Notes: generated by a model from the sequence alone, not told the origin. A stretch of DNA of 8,228 nt from Candidatus Krumholzibacteriia bacterium (GCA_016744275.1 JADGEP010000065.1:1-8228), one strand, 5' to 3'; positions 1 through 6,501 are shown, numbered from the stretch's first letter. Numbers and translations are program-made.

Positions 1-604
1 GATGCGCTACACGCTCAAGGGCGAATACCAACCGATCTTCAACCTGCGCTTCCGTTTGCGCCACCGTTACAGCAGCCGCTCCGAAGCGGACCCGCTGGAC
101 GTACGCAAATTCCAGAACTGGGAGTCGCGCTGGCAGATGATCGGTCTGTTGAGCAATTACAACCGGATCCAACTGACCTATATGACCTCGAACGTCATGT
201 TCCCGGCGCGTCCGCGCCTGGGCAGCACTCCGATTGCCGGTGGTGGAGACCCTGCCGTGGGCACCAATGGCAGTCCGTCGAAAGCGTTCGAAGTCAAATA
301 CGAGCACAACCTGACACCGGGCATCAAACTCCATTTTGCGTCGTCGGTTTACAACGGCTTCTTCTGGAATTTTGAAGGCAATGAATTTGTCCTGTTGGAT
401 GGCAACGGATTCCGCAACTGGTTCAAAGTCGAGAGCCGCGTTTCCGAACGCATGCTCTTCCAGTTGAAGGTTTCCCGTGACCACAACATGCCCGCGTCCC
501 GTGACGTGCGTCGCTTCGGCGATGCCTCCGGCCTGGAGCCGGACGCGCAGTACGTGCCCAAGGACCAGACCACCATCCGTCTGCAGATGGATTACACATT
601 CTGA
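1..604 (+). CDS. Outer-membrane beta-barrel protein, C-terminal part (5' end outside window)
   Basis: The reading frame is open from the left edge, so this is the last ~200 residues of a longer protein. The ATG at position 2 has no visible ribosome site and is probably internal. The product shows runs of alternating polar and hydrophobic residues separated by turns (for example residues 3-25, 43-61, 95-125 and 139-160) and ends Thr-Thr-Ile-Arg-Leu-Gln-Met-Asp-Tyr-Thr-Phe. A terminal Phe on an amphipathic strand is the classic signal recognised by the BAM machinery, so an outer-membrane location is well supported. I do not recognise the family, and no plug, ligand site or signal peptide is visible in this part. 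The gene is followed after about 20 nt by another outer-membrane protein gene, which suggests one transcript. A porin or envelope-assembly barrel is possible; the transported substrate is unknown. Confidence 0.75.
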   Translation, partial: MRYTLKGEYQPIFNLRFRLRHRYSSRSEADPLDVRKFQNWESRWQMIGLLSNYNRIQLTYMTSNVMFPARPRLGSTPIAGGGDPAVGTNGSPSKAFEVKYEHNLTPGIKLHFASSVYNGFFWNFEGNEFVLLDGNGFRNWFKVESRVSERMLFQLKVSRDHNMPASRDVRRFGDASGLEPDAQYVPKDQTTIRLQMDYTF

Positions 605-611
605 TAGATCC

Positions 612-617
612 GAGGAG
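612..617 (+). promoter_or_regulatory. Ribosome binding site (GAGGAG)
   Basis: The purine-rich GAGGAG lies 9 nt before the ATG at 627 and 6 nt before an in-frame GTG at 624. Either could be used; they differ by a single residue. I chose the ATG. Confidence 0.7.
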
Positions 618-626
618 ACTTGAGTG

Positions 627-1970
627 ATGTTCAACAAGTTGCAAAAATCGATTCGGCTCAGCGGTCTGGCAGTAATTGTCGCCGCGGTGGGGCTGTTGGC
701 GCTCGGCGCCAGCACGGCCTCTGCCGTGCCCCAGATCATGAGCACATACGGCGACCAGATGCCCTGGTCGAGCGCCGAAGTCAACGCCATGGGTGGCACC
801 GGTACCGCGATTTATCGCGGTGGCCTGTCCAACCTTTTTAACCCGGCCCTGCTGACCGACGAGACGGGCTACCGCCTGGAAGCCGGTGTGATGCTGGACC
901 AGGAGCATGAGGATCGCTTCCAACCCCTGTTCGATTCCTTCGACAGTTGGGTGGTTGACGCGGCCATCGCTTCGAACCGAAATCACTATTGGCAGACGGG
1001 ATTCGGTGCCGCGGGACGCTTCTTTGAAGATTCCTTCCCGGTGGTCCTGAGTGTGTCTTTGGCTGACCGGTATCCGTTCAGCTACACTTTTGATGAGGAA
1101 TTGCGCAATCCGAGCCCGTTCCCGCCTGCCCAGGGCGAACCGGCGCGCGACATCATCATCGAAGAGCGCCAACGGGATATCACCGGCACCCTGCGCAACC
1201 TGAGTTTCGGCGTGGGTACTGAAGTTCATGAGCGGGTCTCGGTGGGTGCGGCAGTGCATTACGCTTTTGGCACCCGCAAGGAGGTCAGCAGCTCACGAGA
1301 CGCTGATGGCGCCGCACCGGACAACAGTTACAACATGGCCGATGAATTCGAGATGTCCGGCGTGAACTTCACGTTGGGTGCTCGGGGAGTGGTCAACGAA
1401 CGCATCGAAGTTGGCGTGGCTTACGAAAGCCAGTTGGAAGCTACCGGTGATCGGGTCAATACCACGTTCGATGACACCGGTTTGGTGACGGCAACTCACG
1501 AAGGTTCGGTGGAGTACCCCAACAGCTTCCGGGCGGGCCTGACATTCCGGCCCCAGACCGATCCCCGCACCGTCTTTACGGTCGAGGTGGAGTACAAGCC
1601 TTGGAGTGATCTGAAGGACGCCGAATTTCCCGGCGACGACAACCCTCAGAACCTGAACGACGTCACCGACGTGCGCGTGGGCCTGGAGCACACTTTCTAC
1701 AACGGCATGCCGTTGCGCTTCGGTTTCCGCCACTTCGACAGCTATGCCGATCGGGATGCCAGTGCCAGTGTCTTCAGCGCCGGTGTGGGCGCCCCCATTG
1801 GTGGTGGCATGCTGTCCGCTTCGCTGGAATTGAGTAAATTGTCGAGTGTGCAGCCGCATCAGTTCGCGTACCCGTCCAATTATTTTGGCGACAACTTCCG
1901 CACCGATCCTTACGCCCGTGTCGACGATACGCGCTTCCGGATCGGAGTCGGCTACAAATTGGAGTTCTAG
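627..1970 (+). CDS. FadL/PorV-like outer-membrane protein
   Basis: This 447-residue protein has a clear type I signal peptide: basic residues 4-10, hydrophobic core about 12-28, and an Ala-Ser-Ala cleavage site at 31-33. Just after maturation comes a stretch at about 54-75 (Ala-Met-Gly-Gly-Thr-Gly-Thr-Ala, then Asn-Pro-Ala-Leu-Leu). That pattern is shared by the N-terminal region of FadL/OmpP1/TodX proteins and the related PorV/UPF0164 group. The rest is a series of amphipathic strands with short turns, and the last strand ends Tyr-Lys-Leu-Glu-Phe, the expected barrel terminus. FadL members pass hydrophobic compounds through the outer membrane, and PorV-like members help secretion or envelope assembly; the sequence does not decide between these. 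The gene sits between another barrel gene and a secreted phosphoesterase with almost no spacing, so the three are probably co-transcribed and act in the envelope. Assignment to the superfamily is fairly secure; the substrate is unknown. Confidence 0.8.
   Translation: MFNKLQKSIRLSGLAVIVAAVGLLALGASTASAVPQIMSTYGDQMPWSSAEVNAMGGTGTAIYRGGLSNLFNPALLTDETGYRLEAGVMLDQEHEDRFQPLFDSFDSWVVDAAIASNRNHYWQTGFGAAGRFFEDSFPVVLSVSLADRYPFSYTFDEELRNPSPFPPAQGEPARDIIIEERQRDITGTLRNLSFGVGTEVHERVSVGAAVHYAFGTRKEVSSSRDADGAAPDNSYNMADEFEMSGVNFTLGARGVVNERIEVGVAYESQLEATGDRVNTTFDDTGLVTATHEGSVEYPNSFRAGLTFRPQTDPRTVFTVEVEYKPWSDLKDAEFPGDDNPQNLNDVTDVRVGLEHTFYNGMPLRFGFRHFDSYADRDASASVFSAGVGAPIGGGMLSASLELSKLSSVQPHQFAYPSNYFGDNFRTDPYARVDDTRFRIGVGYKLEF
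1961..1964 (+). promoter_or_regulatory. Ribosome binding site inside upstream gene end
   Basis: GGAG lies 7 nt before the ATG at 1972, within the last codons of the upstream gene. With the one-base gap between stop and start it supports translational coupling. It also argues against the longer open frame that begins at 1846 inside the previous gene. Confidence 0.65.
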
Positions 1971-1971
1971 G

Positions 1972-3690
1972 ATGAATTCTTTACGATACAAAATCCTGCT
2001 TGCGGTGGCCCTGGTCGGCCTGATGGCCGCCGCCGGCAGTGGCCAAGCGGGTGATGATGACGGCATCCTGCGGTTGCACCTGATGTGGACCAATGACATG
2101 CACGGTCACATTGCCCCTGAAATGGCCAAGTTCATGAATCCTGAGCACCCGCCTCCGCTGGGCGGCGGTGCTTCGGCGGCCCGTTACATCAAGGAAGTGC
2201 GCGCCCAGGCCGTGGCCAACGGTGACGAAGTGCTGTTGATGGATGTTGGCGACATGTTCCAGGGCACGCCTATCGGCAACAAGACCCAGGGCTCGGCTGT
2301 CATCGAGTATTACAACGCCATCGAATATGATCTTGCGGTGCCGGGCAACCATGATTTTGACATGGGCCGGGTGAACGCTGAGCGTTTGGCGATAATGTCC
2401 AAATTCCCCTGGTTATGCGCCAACTTGTACGAAAAATCCACGGGCACGTACGTGGATTGGGTGCAACCGACGCTGATGCTCGACTACCAGGGCATCAAGG
2501 TTGGCGTGGTCGGCATCATCACTCCGGGTACGGAGAAAATGAGCTTTCCGGACAACATTGAGGGCCTCGAGTTCCGGGACATGGTCGAGACCATTCCCAT
2601 CTACCGGGACAAGTTGCGCGAACAGGGAGCCGACCTGATTCTCCTGGGTATTCACGAAGGCTTGCCCTACGATCCAAAAAGAGGTTGGAAAAAAATCGCC
2701 GGCGAGAACGATGACGACGCCGACGAGGCCCAGGGCAGCCGGGGCAGCAACTATTCCGGTGGTGGCATGAACCTCATGGAGTTGGTCAATACGGTGCCGG
2801 GCATTGATATCGCCGTTGGTGGCCATACCCACCGTGGTTATCATCACCCCTGGATCGATCCGATGCACCACACCATGTGTTTTGAAAGCTTTGGCAATGG
2901 CTCGAGCATTGGCCATGCCATCCTGCTGATCGACCGGGAGACGAAAACTCTGGTTGGCTACGATACTCCTCATGGACAGGGCACGTTGATCACCTTGTTT
3001 GAAGATGAGTTGTGGCCCGATGCCGAGATCGCCGAAGTGATCAAGCCATACCACGAAGAGGCCGAGGCCGAGATGAACCGCGTGATCGGTAAGGCCGCCG
3101 TCTCGATGGGCCGTGGCGGCGCGGGAGCCAACCTGGTGGCCAATCTGGTCACCGATGCGATGATTGGCTATTTCAACGCCGATTTCAGCTTCCAGAACGG
3201 TGGTGGCCTGCGGGCCAACATTGCTCAAGGTGATCTGACGACCCGCGACATTTTCAGCGTGTTGCCATTTGGCAACGAGTTGGATGTGGTGGAGATGGAT
3301 GGTCGCATGGTGCGACGTATCATCGAACGCCGTGTCGAGGGCAGCCGCACCGGTATCCACGTCGCGGGAGCGAAAGTCGTGGTCGACCTCGCCCGTGAGG
3401 ATAGCGATCGTGTATGCAGTCTGGAAATCGCAGGCGAGCCCTGGGATCCCGACCGTATCTACAAGGTTGTGGTCACGAACTTCCTGATGGAAGGCAACAG
3501 TGGCCTGGATTTCCTGACGACCATTCCGTCAGATAAAATCATGCCTTCGGGCGTGACTACGGCCGAGGCCGTCGAAGCCTATATCAGGCTGAACAGTCCG
3601 GTCCGGCCTTCGATTGACGACCGGTGGACTGAAAAAACGGGTGCGGTGCAGGCGGAATACCTGAAAAAGAAGTATTTGCCTGAATCGTAG
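1972..3690 (+). CDS. Exported metallophosphatase / 5'-nucleotidase (UshA/CD73 type)
   Basis: This 572-residue protein has an N-terminal export signal (Lys/Arg at 5-7, hydrophobic 8-21, probable cleavage after Ala26; no lipobox Cys), so it should act in the periplasm or outside the cell. The N-terminal metallophosphatase domain carries the dinuclear-metal motifs in order: Asp42-x-His44, Gly93-Asp94 followed by Gln97-Gly98, Asn126-His127 with Asp130 (the His-Asp catalytic pair), His228, and His285-x-His287. The C-terminal 5'-nucleotidase domain starts near 370, with NGGGLR at 409-414, LPFG at 431-434 and a binding loop at about 502-514. Known members hydrolyse nucleotides, UDP-sugars, 2',3'-cyclic nucleotides or NAD. 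Length is normal. Two oddities: an acidic, Gly/Ser-rich insertion at about 231-262, and apparent loss of ribose-contact residues (see findings). The exact substrate therefore cannot be given. The gene is last in an operon with two barrel proteins and ends before a strong terminator. Confidence 0.9.
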   Translation: MNSLRYKILLAVALVGLMAAAGSGQAGDDDGILRLHLMWTNDMHGHIAPEMAKFMNPEHPPPLGGGASAARYIKEVRAQAVANGDEVLLMDVGDMFQGTPIGNKTQGSAVIEYYNAIEYDLAVPGNHDFDMGRVNAERLAIMSKFPWLCANLYEKSTGTYVDWVQPTLMLDYQGIKVGVVGIITPGTEKMSFPDNIEGLEFRDMVETIPIYRDKLREQGADLILLGIHEGLPYDPKRGWKKIAGENDDDADEAQGSRGSNYSGGGMNLMELVNTVPGIDIAVGGHTHRGYHHPWIDPMHHTMCFESFGNGSSIGHAILLIDRETKTLVGYDTPHGQGTLITLFEDELWPDAEIAEVIKPYHEEAEAEMNRVIGKAAVSMGRGGAGANLVANLVTDAMIGYFNADFSFQNGGGLRANIAQGDLTTRDIFSVLPFGNELDVVEMDGRMVRRIIERRVEGSRTGIHVAGAKVVVDLAREDSDRVCSLEIAGEPWDPDRIYKVVVTNFLMEGNSGLDFLTTIPSDKIMPSGVTTAEAVEAYIRLNSPVRPSIDDRWTEKTGAVQAEYLKKKYLPES

Positions 3691-3750
3691 AAAATTTGCA
3701 ATCTGGTGTCTTTGCGTCACTTACGGGACTGCTACCGGAAGTTTGACCTC

Positions 3751-3797
3751 AAGCCCGCCGCTGATCATCCGAAAGGATGTGTCAGGGGCGGGCTTTT
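3751..3797 (+). terminator. Rho-independent terminator with GAAA tetraloop
   Basis: The arms AAGCCCGCC (3751-3759) and GGCGGGCTT (3787-3795) pair perfectly. Inside, CTGA (3761-3764) pairs with TCAG (3782-3785), and CATCC (3766-3770) with GGATG (3775-3779), closing on a GAAA loop (3771-3774). A short T run (3794-3797) follows. It lies 60 nt after the nucleotidase stop and ends the envelope operon. The loop is of the very stable GNRA class. Confidence 0.85.
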
Positions 3798-3807
3798 AGC
3801 TTTCCCC

Positions 3808-3821
3808 GGACATGGAAGTCC
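3808..3821. repeat. Imperfect 14-bp palindrome upstream of the AAA+ gene
   Basis: GGAC and GTCC form the outer arms, with 12 of 14 positions symmetric. It lies between the upstream terminator and the GTG start at 3875, where an operator could sit. No convincing -35/-10 pair is visible in 3798-3874. The length is close to what chance can produce. Confidence 0.25.
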
Positions 3822-3862
3822 ATAACTGCGTGGGCATTAAACCATTGCCACCGCACAGACAA

Positions 3863-3867
3863 AGGGA
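3863..3867 (+). promoter_or_regulatory. Ribosome binding site deciding a GTG start
   Basis: AGGGA (within AAAGGGA) lies 7 nt before the GTG at 3875. The in-frame ATG at 3812 has only CTTTCCCCGGAC upstream, with no ribosome site, and sits right behind the terminator. This favours the GTG. Confidence 0.6.
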
Positions 3868-3874
3868 CACGGAC

Positions 3875-5125
3875 GTGAAGACCCTCCAAAAAGCCAAACG
3901 CAACGATCAACTGGTCAGATTTGCCACCCATATGAACAAGATGGTCGTGGGCCAACCCAAGGCCATTGATAAGCTTTCGGACAGTTTCAGCCGCCTGATC
4001 GCTGGCGTGCACGATCCCGAAAGTCCCTTGTTGACGATGATGTTCATGGGCCCCACCGGAGTCGGCAAGACCGAAACCGTGCGCGCTTTGGCCGAGACCA
4101 TTTTTGGTAACAAACGGGCTTACACTCGGGTCAATTGCCAGGAGTATTCGGCCCACTACAACATCTCCAAGCTTTTGGGTTCACCTCCGGGGTATGTTGG
4201 CGGTGAGATCCGCCCCCTGTTGAGCCAGGAAAATATTGATAAGCACCATCGCAAGGCGCTGGACAACCAATCAGGCATGGTCAGCGAGGCGGATAGCAAA
4301 CTTAGCCGTTTGTATCCGCCCGAAAGCGAAAAGAATCTGTCGATTATCCTGTTTGATGAAATCGAAAAAGCGCACCCCAAGCTGTGGAATTTGTTGTTGG
4401 GTATCCTCGAAGATGGCACCGTGGTGTTGGGCAACAACGAAGAAGTCGACTTCCGGCAATCCATCATCATCCTGACAACCAACGTGGGTAGCGAAGCAAT
4501 GGGCGCCCATCTGGCCCAGAGCGGCATCGGCTTCTCCAGCGGTGTCAGCAACGAAGCGATGGATAAGGACGTGGAGGCGGCAGCCCTGCGCGAGGCCAAG
4601 AAGGTGTTCCCCTTCGAATTCCTCAACCGTTTTGATGACATCATCACGTATCACACGCTCAAGGAGCAGCACCTGTACAGCATCCTGGACATTCTCATTG
4701 CCCAGGTGCACCACCGGTCCTTGCTCTGTGCCGAGCCTTTCCTGCTGGAGATCACCCAGGAGGCCAAGAAGCATCTGGTCGAACTGGGTACCGATATCCA
4801 GTACGGCGCCCGGCCGCTCAAGCGTGTCGTGGAGAAGGAAATCGTCACCCCCATCAGCCACTACATTTGCAGCGAGCAGATTCGCAAAGGCGACCTGATC
4901 ACCGTCGATGTGGATGCCGAAAGCGACGAGGTTGAATTGGTATTCCGCAAGGAGACCGGCGTGACAAGCTGGGAAGAGCTGGAAAGTCTGGGACCATTCC
5001 CTGAAAACCAGTGGGCCAAGGAAGACCTGGGCGTCAAGGACGATGGTGGCGAGAAAAAAGAGATTGTCGAGGAGATCACCCGGGTGGTGGCCAACGCAGG
5101 AGCCATGACCGGAGCGGAAGACTGA
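3875..5125 (+). CDS. Single-module AAA+ unfoldase, ClpA/ClpC/ClpB D2-like, with IGF loop
   Basis: With the GTG start the product has 416 residues and one AAA+ module of the Hsp100 D2 type. The motifs are Walker A GPTGVGKT (59-66), substrate-gripping pore loop GSPPGYVG (102-109), Walker B IILFDE (157-162), sensor 1 Thr-Thr-Asn (201-203), arginine finger in FLNRFD (Arg252), and sensor 2 GARPLKR (Arg313). All parts needed for ATP hydrolysis and hexamer coupling are present. The N-domain, first ATPase module and middle coiled coil of ClpA/B/C are absent, so the size resembles ClpX although the sequence is ClpA/C-like. Ile-Gly-Phe at 218-220 sits where ClpA and ClpX carry the ClpP-docking loop, so cooperation with ClpP is possible; no protease gene is nearby. 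About 30 extra residues separate the pore loop and Walker B, and the C-terminus (about 360-416) is an acidic extension. Terminators on both sides make it a single-gene unit. No zinc-finger domain is seen, so it is not ClpX. The AAA+ identity is certain; the partner and substrates are inferred or unknown. Confidence 0.9.
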   Translation: MKTLQKAKRNDQLVRFATHMNKMVVGQPKAIDKLSDSFSRLIAGVHDPESPLLTMMFMGPTGVGKTETVRALAETIFGNKRAYTRVNCQEYSAHYNISKLLGSPPGYVGGEIRPLLSQENIDKHHRKALDNQSGMVSEADSKLSRLYPPESEKNLSIILFDEIEKAHPKLWNLLLGILEDGTVVLGNNEEVDFRQSIIILTTNVGSEAMGAHLAQSGIGFSSGVSNEAMDKDVEAAALREAKKVFPFEFLNRFDDIITYHTLKEQHLYSILDILIAQVHHRSLLCAEPFLLEITQEAKKHLVELGTDIQYGARPLKRVVEKEIVTPISHYICSEQIRKGDLITVDVDAESDEVELVFRKETGVTSWEELESLGPFPENQWAKEDLGVKDDGGEKKEIVEEITRVVANAGAMTGAED

Positions 5126-5162
5126 CCGTCTCGCCGGCCGATTCGGGTAGAGAATAGAAAGT

Positions 5163-5198
5163 GGCGGGGAGCGCATGATGCGGTCCCCGCCGTCTTTT
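5163..5198 (+). terminator. Rho-independent terminator between convergent genes
   Basis: GGCGGGGA (5163-5170) pairs with TCCCCGCC (5184-5191). The inner CGCA (5172-5175) pairs with TGCG (5179-5182) around a three-base loop, and TCTTTT follows (5193-5198). It lies 38 nt after the AAA+ stop and serves that gene. On the minus strand only a weak T-rich stretch follows the hairpin, so termination in that direction is less certain. Confidence 0.8.
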
Positions 5199-5217
5199 AG
5201 GTGTCAATGATCGAAAT

Positions 5218-6330
5218 CTAACGCACAAATCCGATCCCAAAAGGATTGGTTCCGACGGTGACTTCGCCCACGTATCGCGGAGTGCGCTGGCGGCCCACCA
5301 GATCGTACACCGTGACCTTGTCGGCGGTGCCTCCGGAGTGGGTGACAAAAAGCCGTTTGTCGTTCCGGGTCAACGCCAGGTTGTGGGGTACGGGGTACGG
5401 GGTGTCAACCGGCTCGCCGATGATGGCATTGCGCCGGGTTTTGATGGTGTACAGCGCGCCCGCGCCGCCACCGGGCAGGTTGGTGGTGTAGAAACGCCTG
5501 CCATTGCTGGCCATGGCCGCGCCGTGAGCACCAGGCGCACTGATCTCGTCGATCAATTCCAGCGAGCGAGGGTGAAACACCAGCACTTGATCGCTGTTCT
5601 GGCAGGGCACGTACAAGGCGGTGCCGGCACCAATCGAAACGTGCGGATCCTTGCCCACCGGTTGGCGGTTGCGCTCGGTGAAGGTGCGGGTGTCAAATTG
5701 CACCAGATAGTCGTTGGGGCCGGCGATTCCCAGCACCGTCAGGTAGGCAAAGCGACCACGCTTGCCCAGGACGACGTCGTGGGGCTTGCCGCCCATGGCC
5801 ACCAGGTCAGCCGGCACTTCCACTGTGGCGAGAACCGAAAGATCGCCCGGGTCGATGACAGTGATCGTATTGTCGATGTCGTTGTTGACCCAGAGCTGCT
5901 TGCCGCGACCGTCGGCCCACATATGGAAGACGCCATTGCCCGCAGGTACGGTGCCAACGATGTCGAAATTGCGGGAGTTGAAGACGACTACCCGGTTGTT
6001 GGCTCGGTCTCCCACAAAGACCCGCCGGTGCGCGCGCACCTCATTGACATACATGGGTTCGGGCATGACCTCGCCTTCGCCCTGGGGCAAATCAAAGGTG
6101 CCGATGAGTGTGGCCCGGCGCGCATCGATCACCGAAATGTTTCCGGAGCCGCGATTGGCGACCACCATGGCGCCGCCGCGCCGCCAATGCCTTCCCGATT
6201 CGTCGTCATTGTGCTTCAGTTGATCTGCGGTCTCGGCGCCAAGTTCTGGCTCGACCGTGTTTTCGGAACATCCCGCGAATGCCAGGGCAAAGCCGGCCAC
6301 CAGAGCCAGCAATAGCATGTATTTCTTCAT
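5218..6330 (-). CDS. YVTN/lactonase-type seven-bladed beta-propeller lipoprotein
   Basis: This 370-residue protein begins Met-Lys-Lys with a hydrophobic stretch (5-19) and a lipobox ending Phe-Ala-Gly-Cys21. Ser follows the Cys, so the mature protein is probably lipidated and sorted to the outer membrane. A polar linker (22-52) precedes seven repeats of about 40-50 residues, each with a strand such as Val-Val-Ala-Asn or Leu-Trp-Val-Asn-Asn and then a Val-Ile-Asp-like strand. They start near 55, 104, 146, 194, 239, 280 and 328. The last segment (about 361-370) looks like the first strand of blade 1 and would close the ring. Such propellers bind ligands or partners, and some are metalloenzymes or lactonases. 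His136, His184, His230, His269 and His316 occur at equivalent places in successive blades. The start is fixed by GGAGG 5 nt upstream; the frame stays open further upstream without support. The gene follows a receptor-like kinase gene on the same strand. The catalytic role, if any, is unknown. Confidence 0.85.
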   Translation of the reverse strand: MKKYMLLLALVAGFALAFAGCSENTVEPELGAETADQLKHNDDESGRHWRRGGAMVVANRGSGNISVIDARRATLIGTFDLPQGEGEVMPEPMYVNEVRAHRRVFVGDRANNRVVVFNSRNFDIVGTVPAGNGVFHMWADGRGKQLWVNNDIDNTITVIDPGDLSVLATVEVPADLVAMGGKPHDVVLGKRGRFAYLTVLGIAGPNDYLVQFDTRTFTERNRQPVGKDPHVSIGAGTALYVPCQNSDQVLVFHPRSLELIDEISAPGAHGAAMASNGRRFYTTNLPGGGAGALYTIKTRRNAIIGEPVDTPYPVPHNLALTRNDKRLFVTHSGGTADKVTVYDLVGRQRTPRYVGEVTVGTNPFGIGFVR

Positions 6331-6335
6331 GAAAA

Positions 6336-6340
6336 CCTCC
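6336..6340 (-). promoter_or_regulatory. Ribosome binding site (GGAGG) of the lipoprotein gene
   Basis: On the minus strand GGAGG lies exactly 5 nt before the ATG at 6330-6328. It fixes the start immediately before the lipoprotein signal peptide. Confidence 0.85.
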
Positions 6341-6477
6341 GTCTCGTGTTTTTGTTGGTCAATAGTGGGCGCGGCAAATTCGTGGTGTGCTTCTCTGGCC
6401 CACAAATATTCTACGGGGTTCGAAGGCCAGGTGTGACTGCACCATTTATTGAAAAAGTGTGGGCATATTGAAATCGG

Positions 6478-6501
6478 GGCAACCGGCGCGCCCGGCTGGC
6501 C
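6478..6501 (-). terminator. Possible weak hairpin after the kinase gene
   Basis: Just beyond the kinase stop, the plus-strand arms GGC-AACCGG (6478-6486) and CCGGCT-G-GCC (6492-6501) form a stem with one wobble and one bulge around a five-base loop. On the minus strand no real T run follows, only GATTTCAAT several bases later. It could be a weak terminator or transcript-stability hairpin rather than a full stop between kinase and lipoprotein. Confidence 0.3.

Noticed and set aside
423..1259. Long minus-strand open frame opposite the FadL-like gene
   Set aside because: It overlaps two genes with clear signal peptide and barrel features. Its translation is His/Arg/Gly-rich, with no domain and no ribosome site; it is an antisense shadow caused by GC-rich codon use.
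1846..1971. Upstream extension of the nucleotidase frame
   Set aside because: It would overlap the FadL-like gene by 125 bases and bury the export signal. ATG at 1972 has GGAG and begins a proper signal peptide.
2413..3360. Long minus-strand open frame (315 codons) opposite the nucleotidase
   Set aside because: The plus strand carries all metallophosphatase and 5'-nucleotidase motifs in order. The antisense product is low-complexity and unrelated to known folds by eye.
3812..3874. Longer start (ATG at 3812) for the AAA+ gene
   Set aside because: There is no ribosome site, it is only 15 nt from the terminator T run, and the added residues do not resemble an Hsp100 N-terminus. GTG at 3875 has AGGGA at good spacing.
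5384..5403. Short GGGGTAC tandem repeat
   Set aside because: Only about two copies, inside the lipoprotein gene. It encodes the Pro-rich turn Thr-Pro-Tyr-Pro-Val-Pro and is best explained as coding sequence.
5338..6315. Plus-strand open frame (325 codons) opposite the propeller lipoprotein
   Set aside because: The minus strand has a ribosome site, lipoprotein signal and seven repeats. The plus-strand product is His/Gly/Arg-rich without a recognisable domain.
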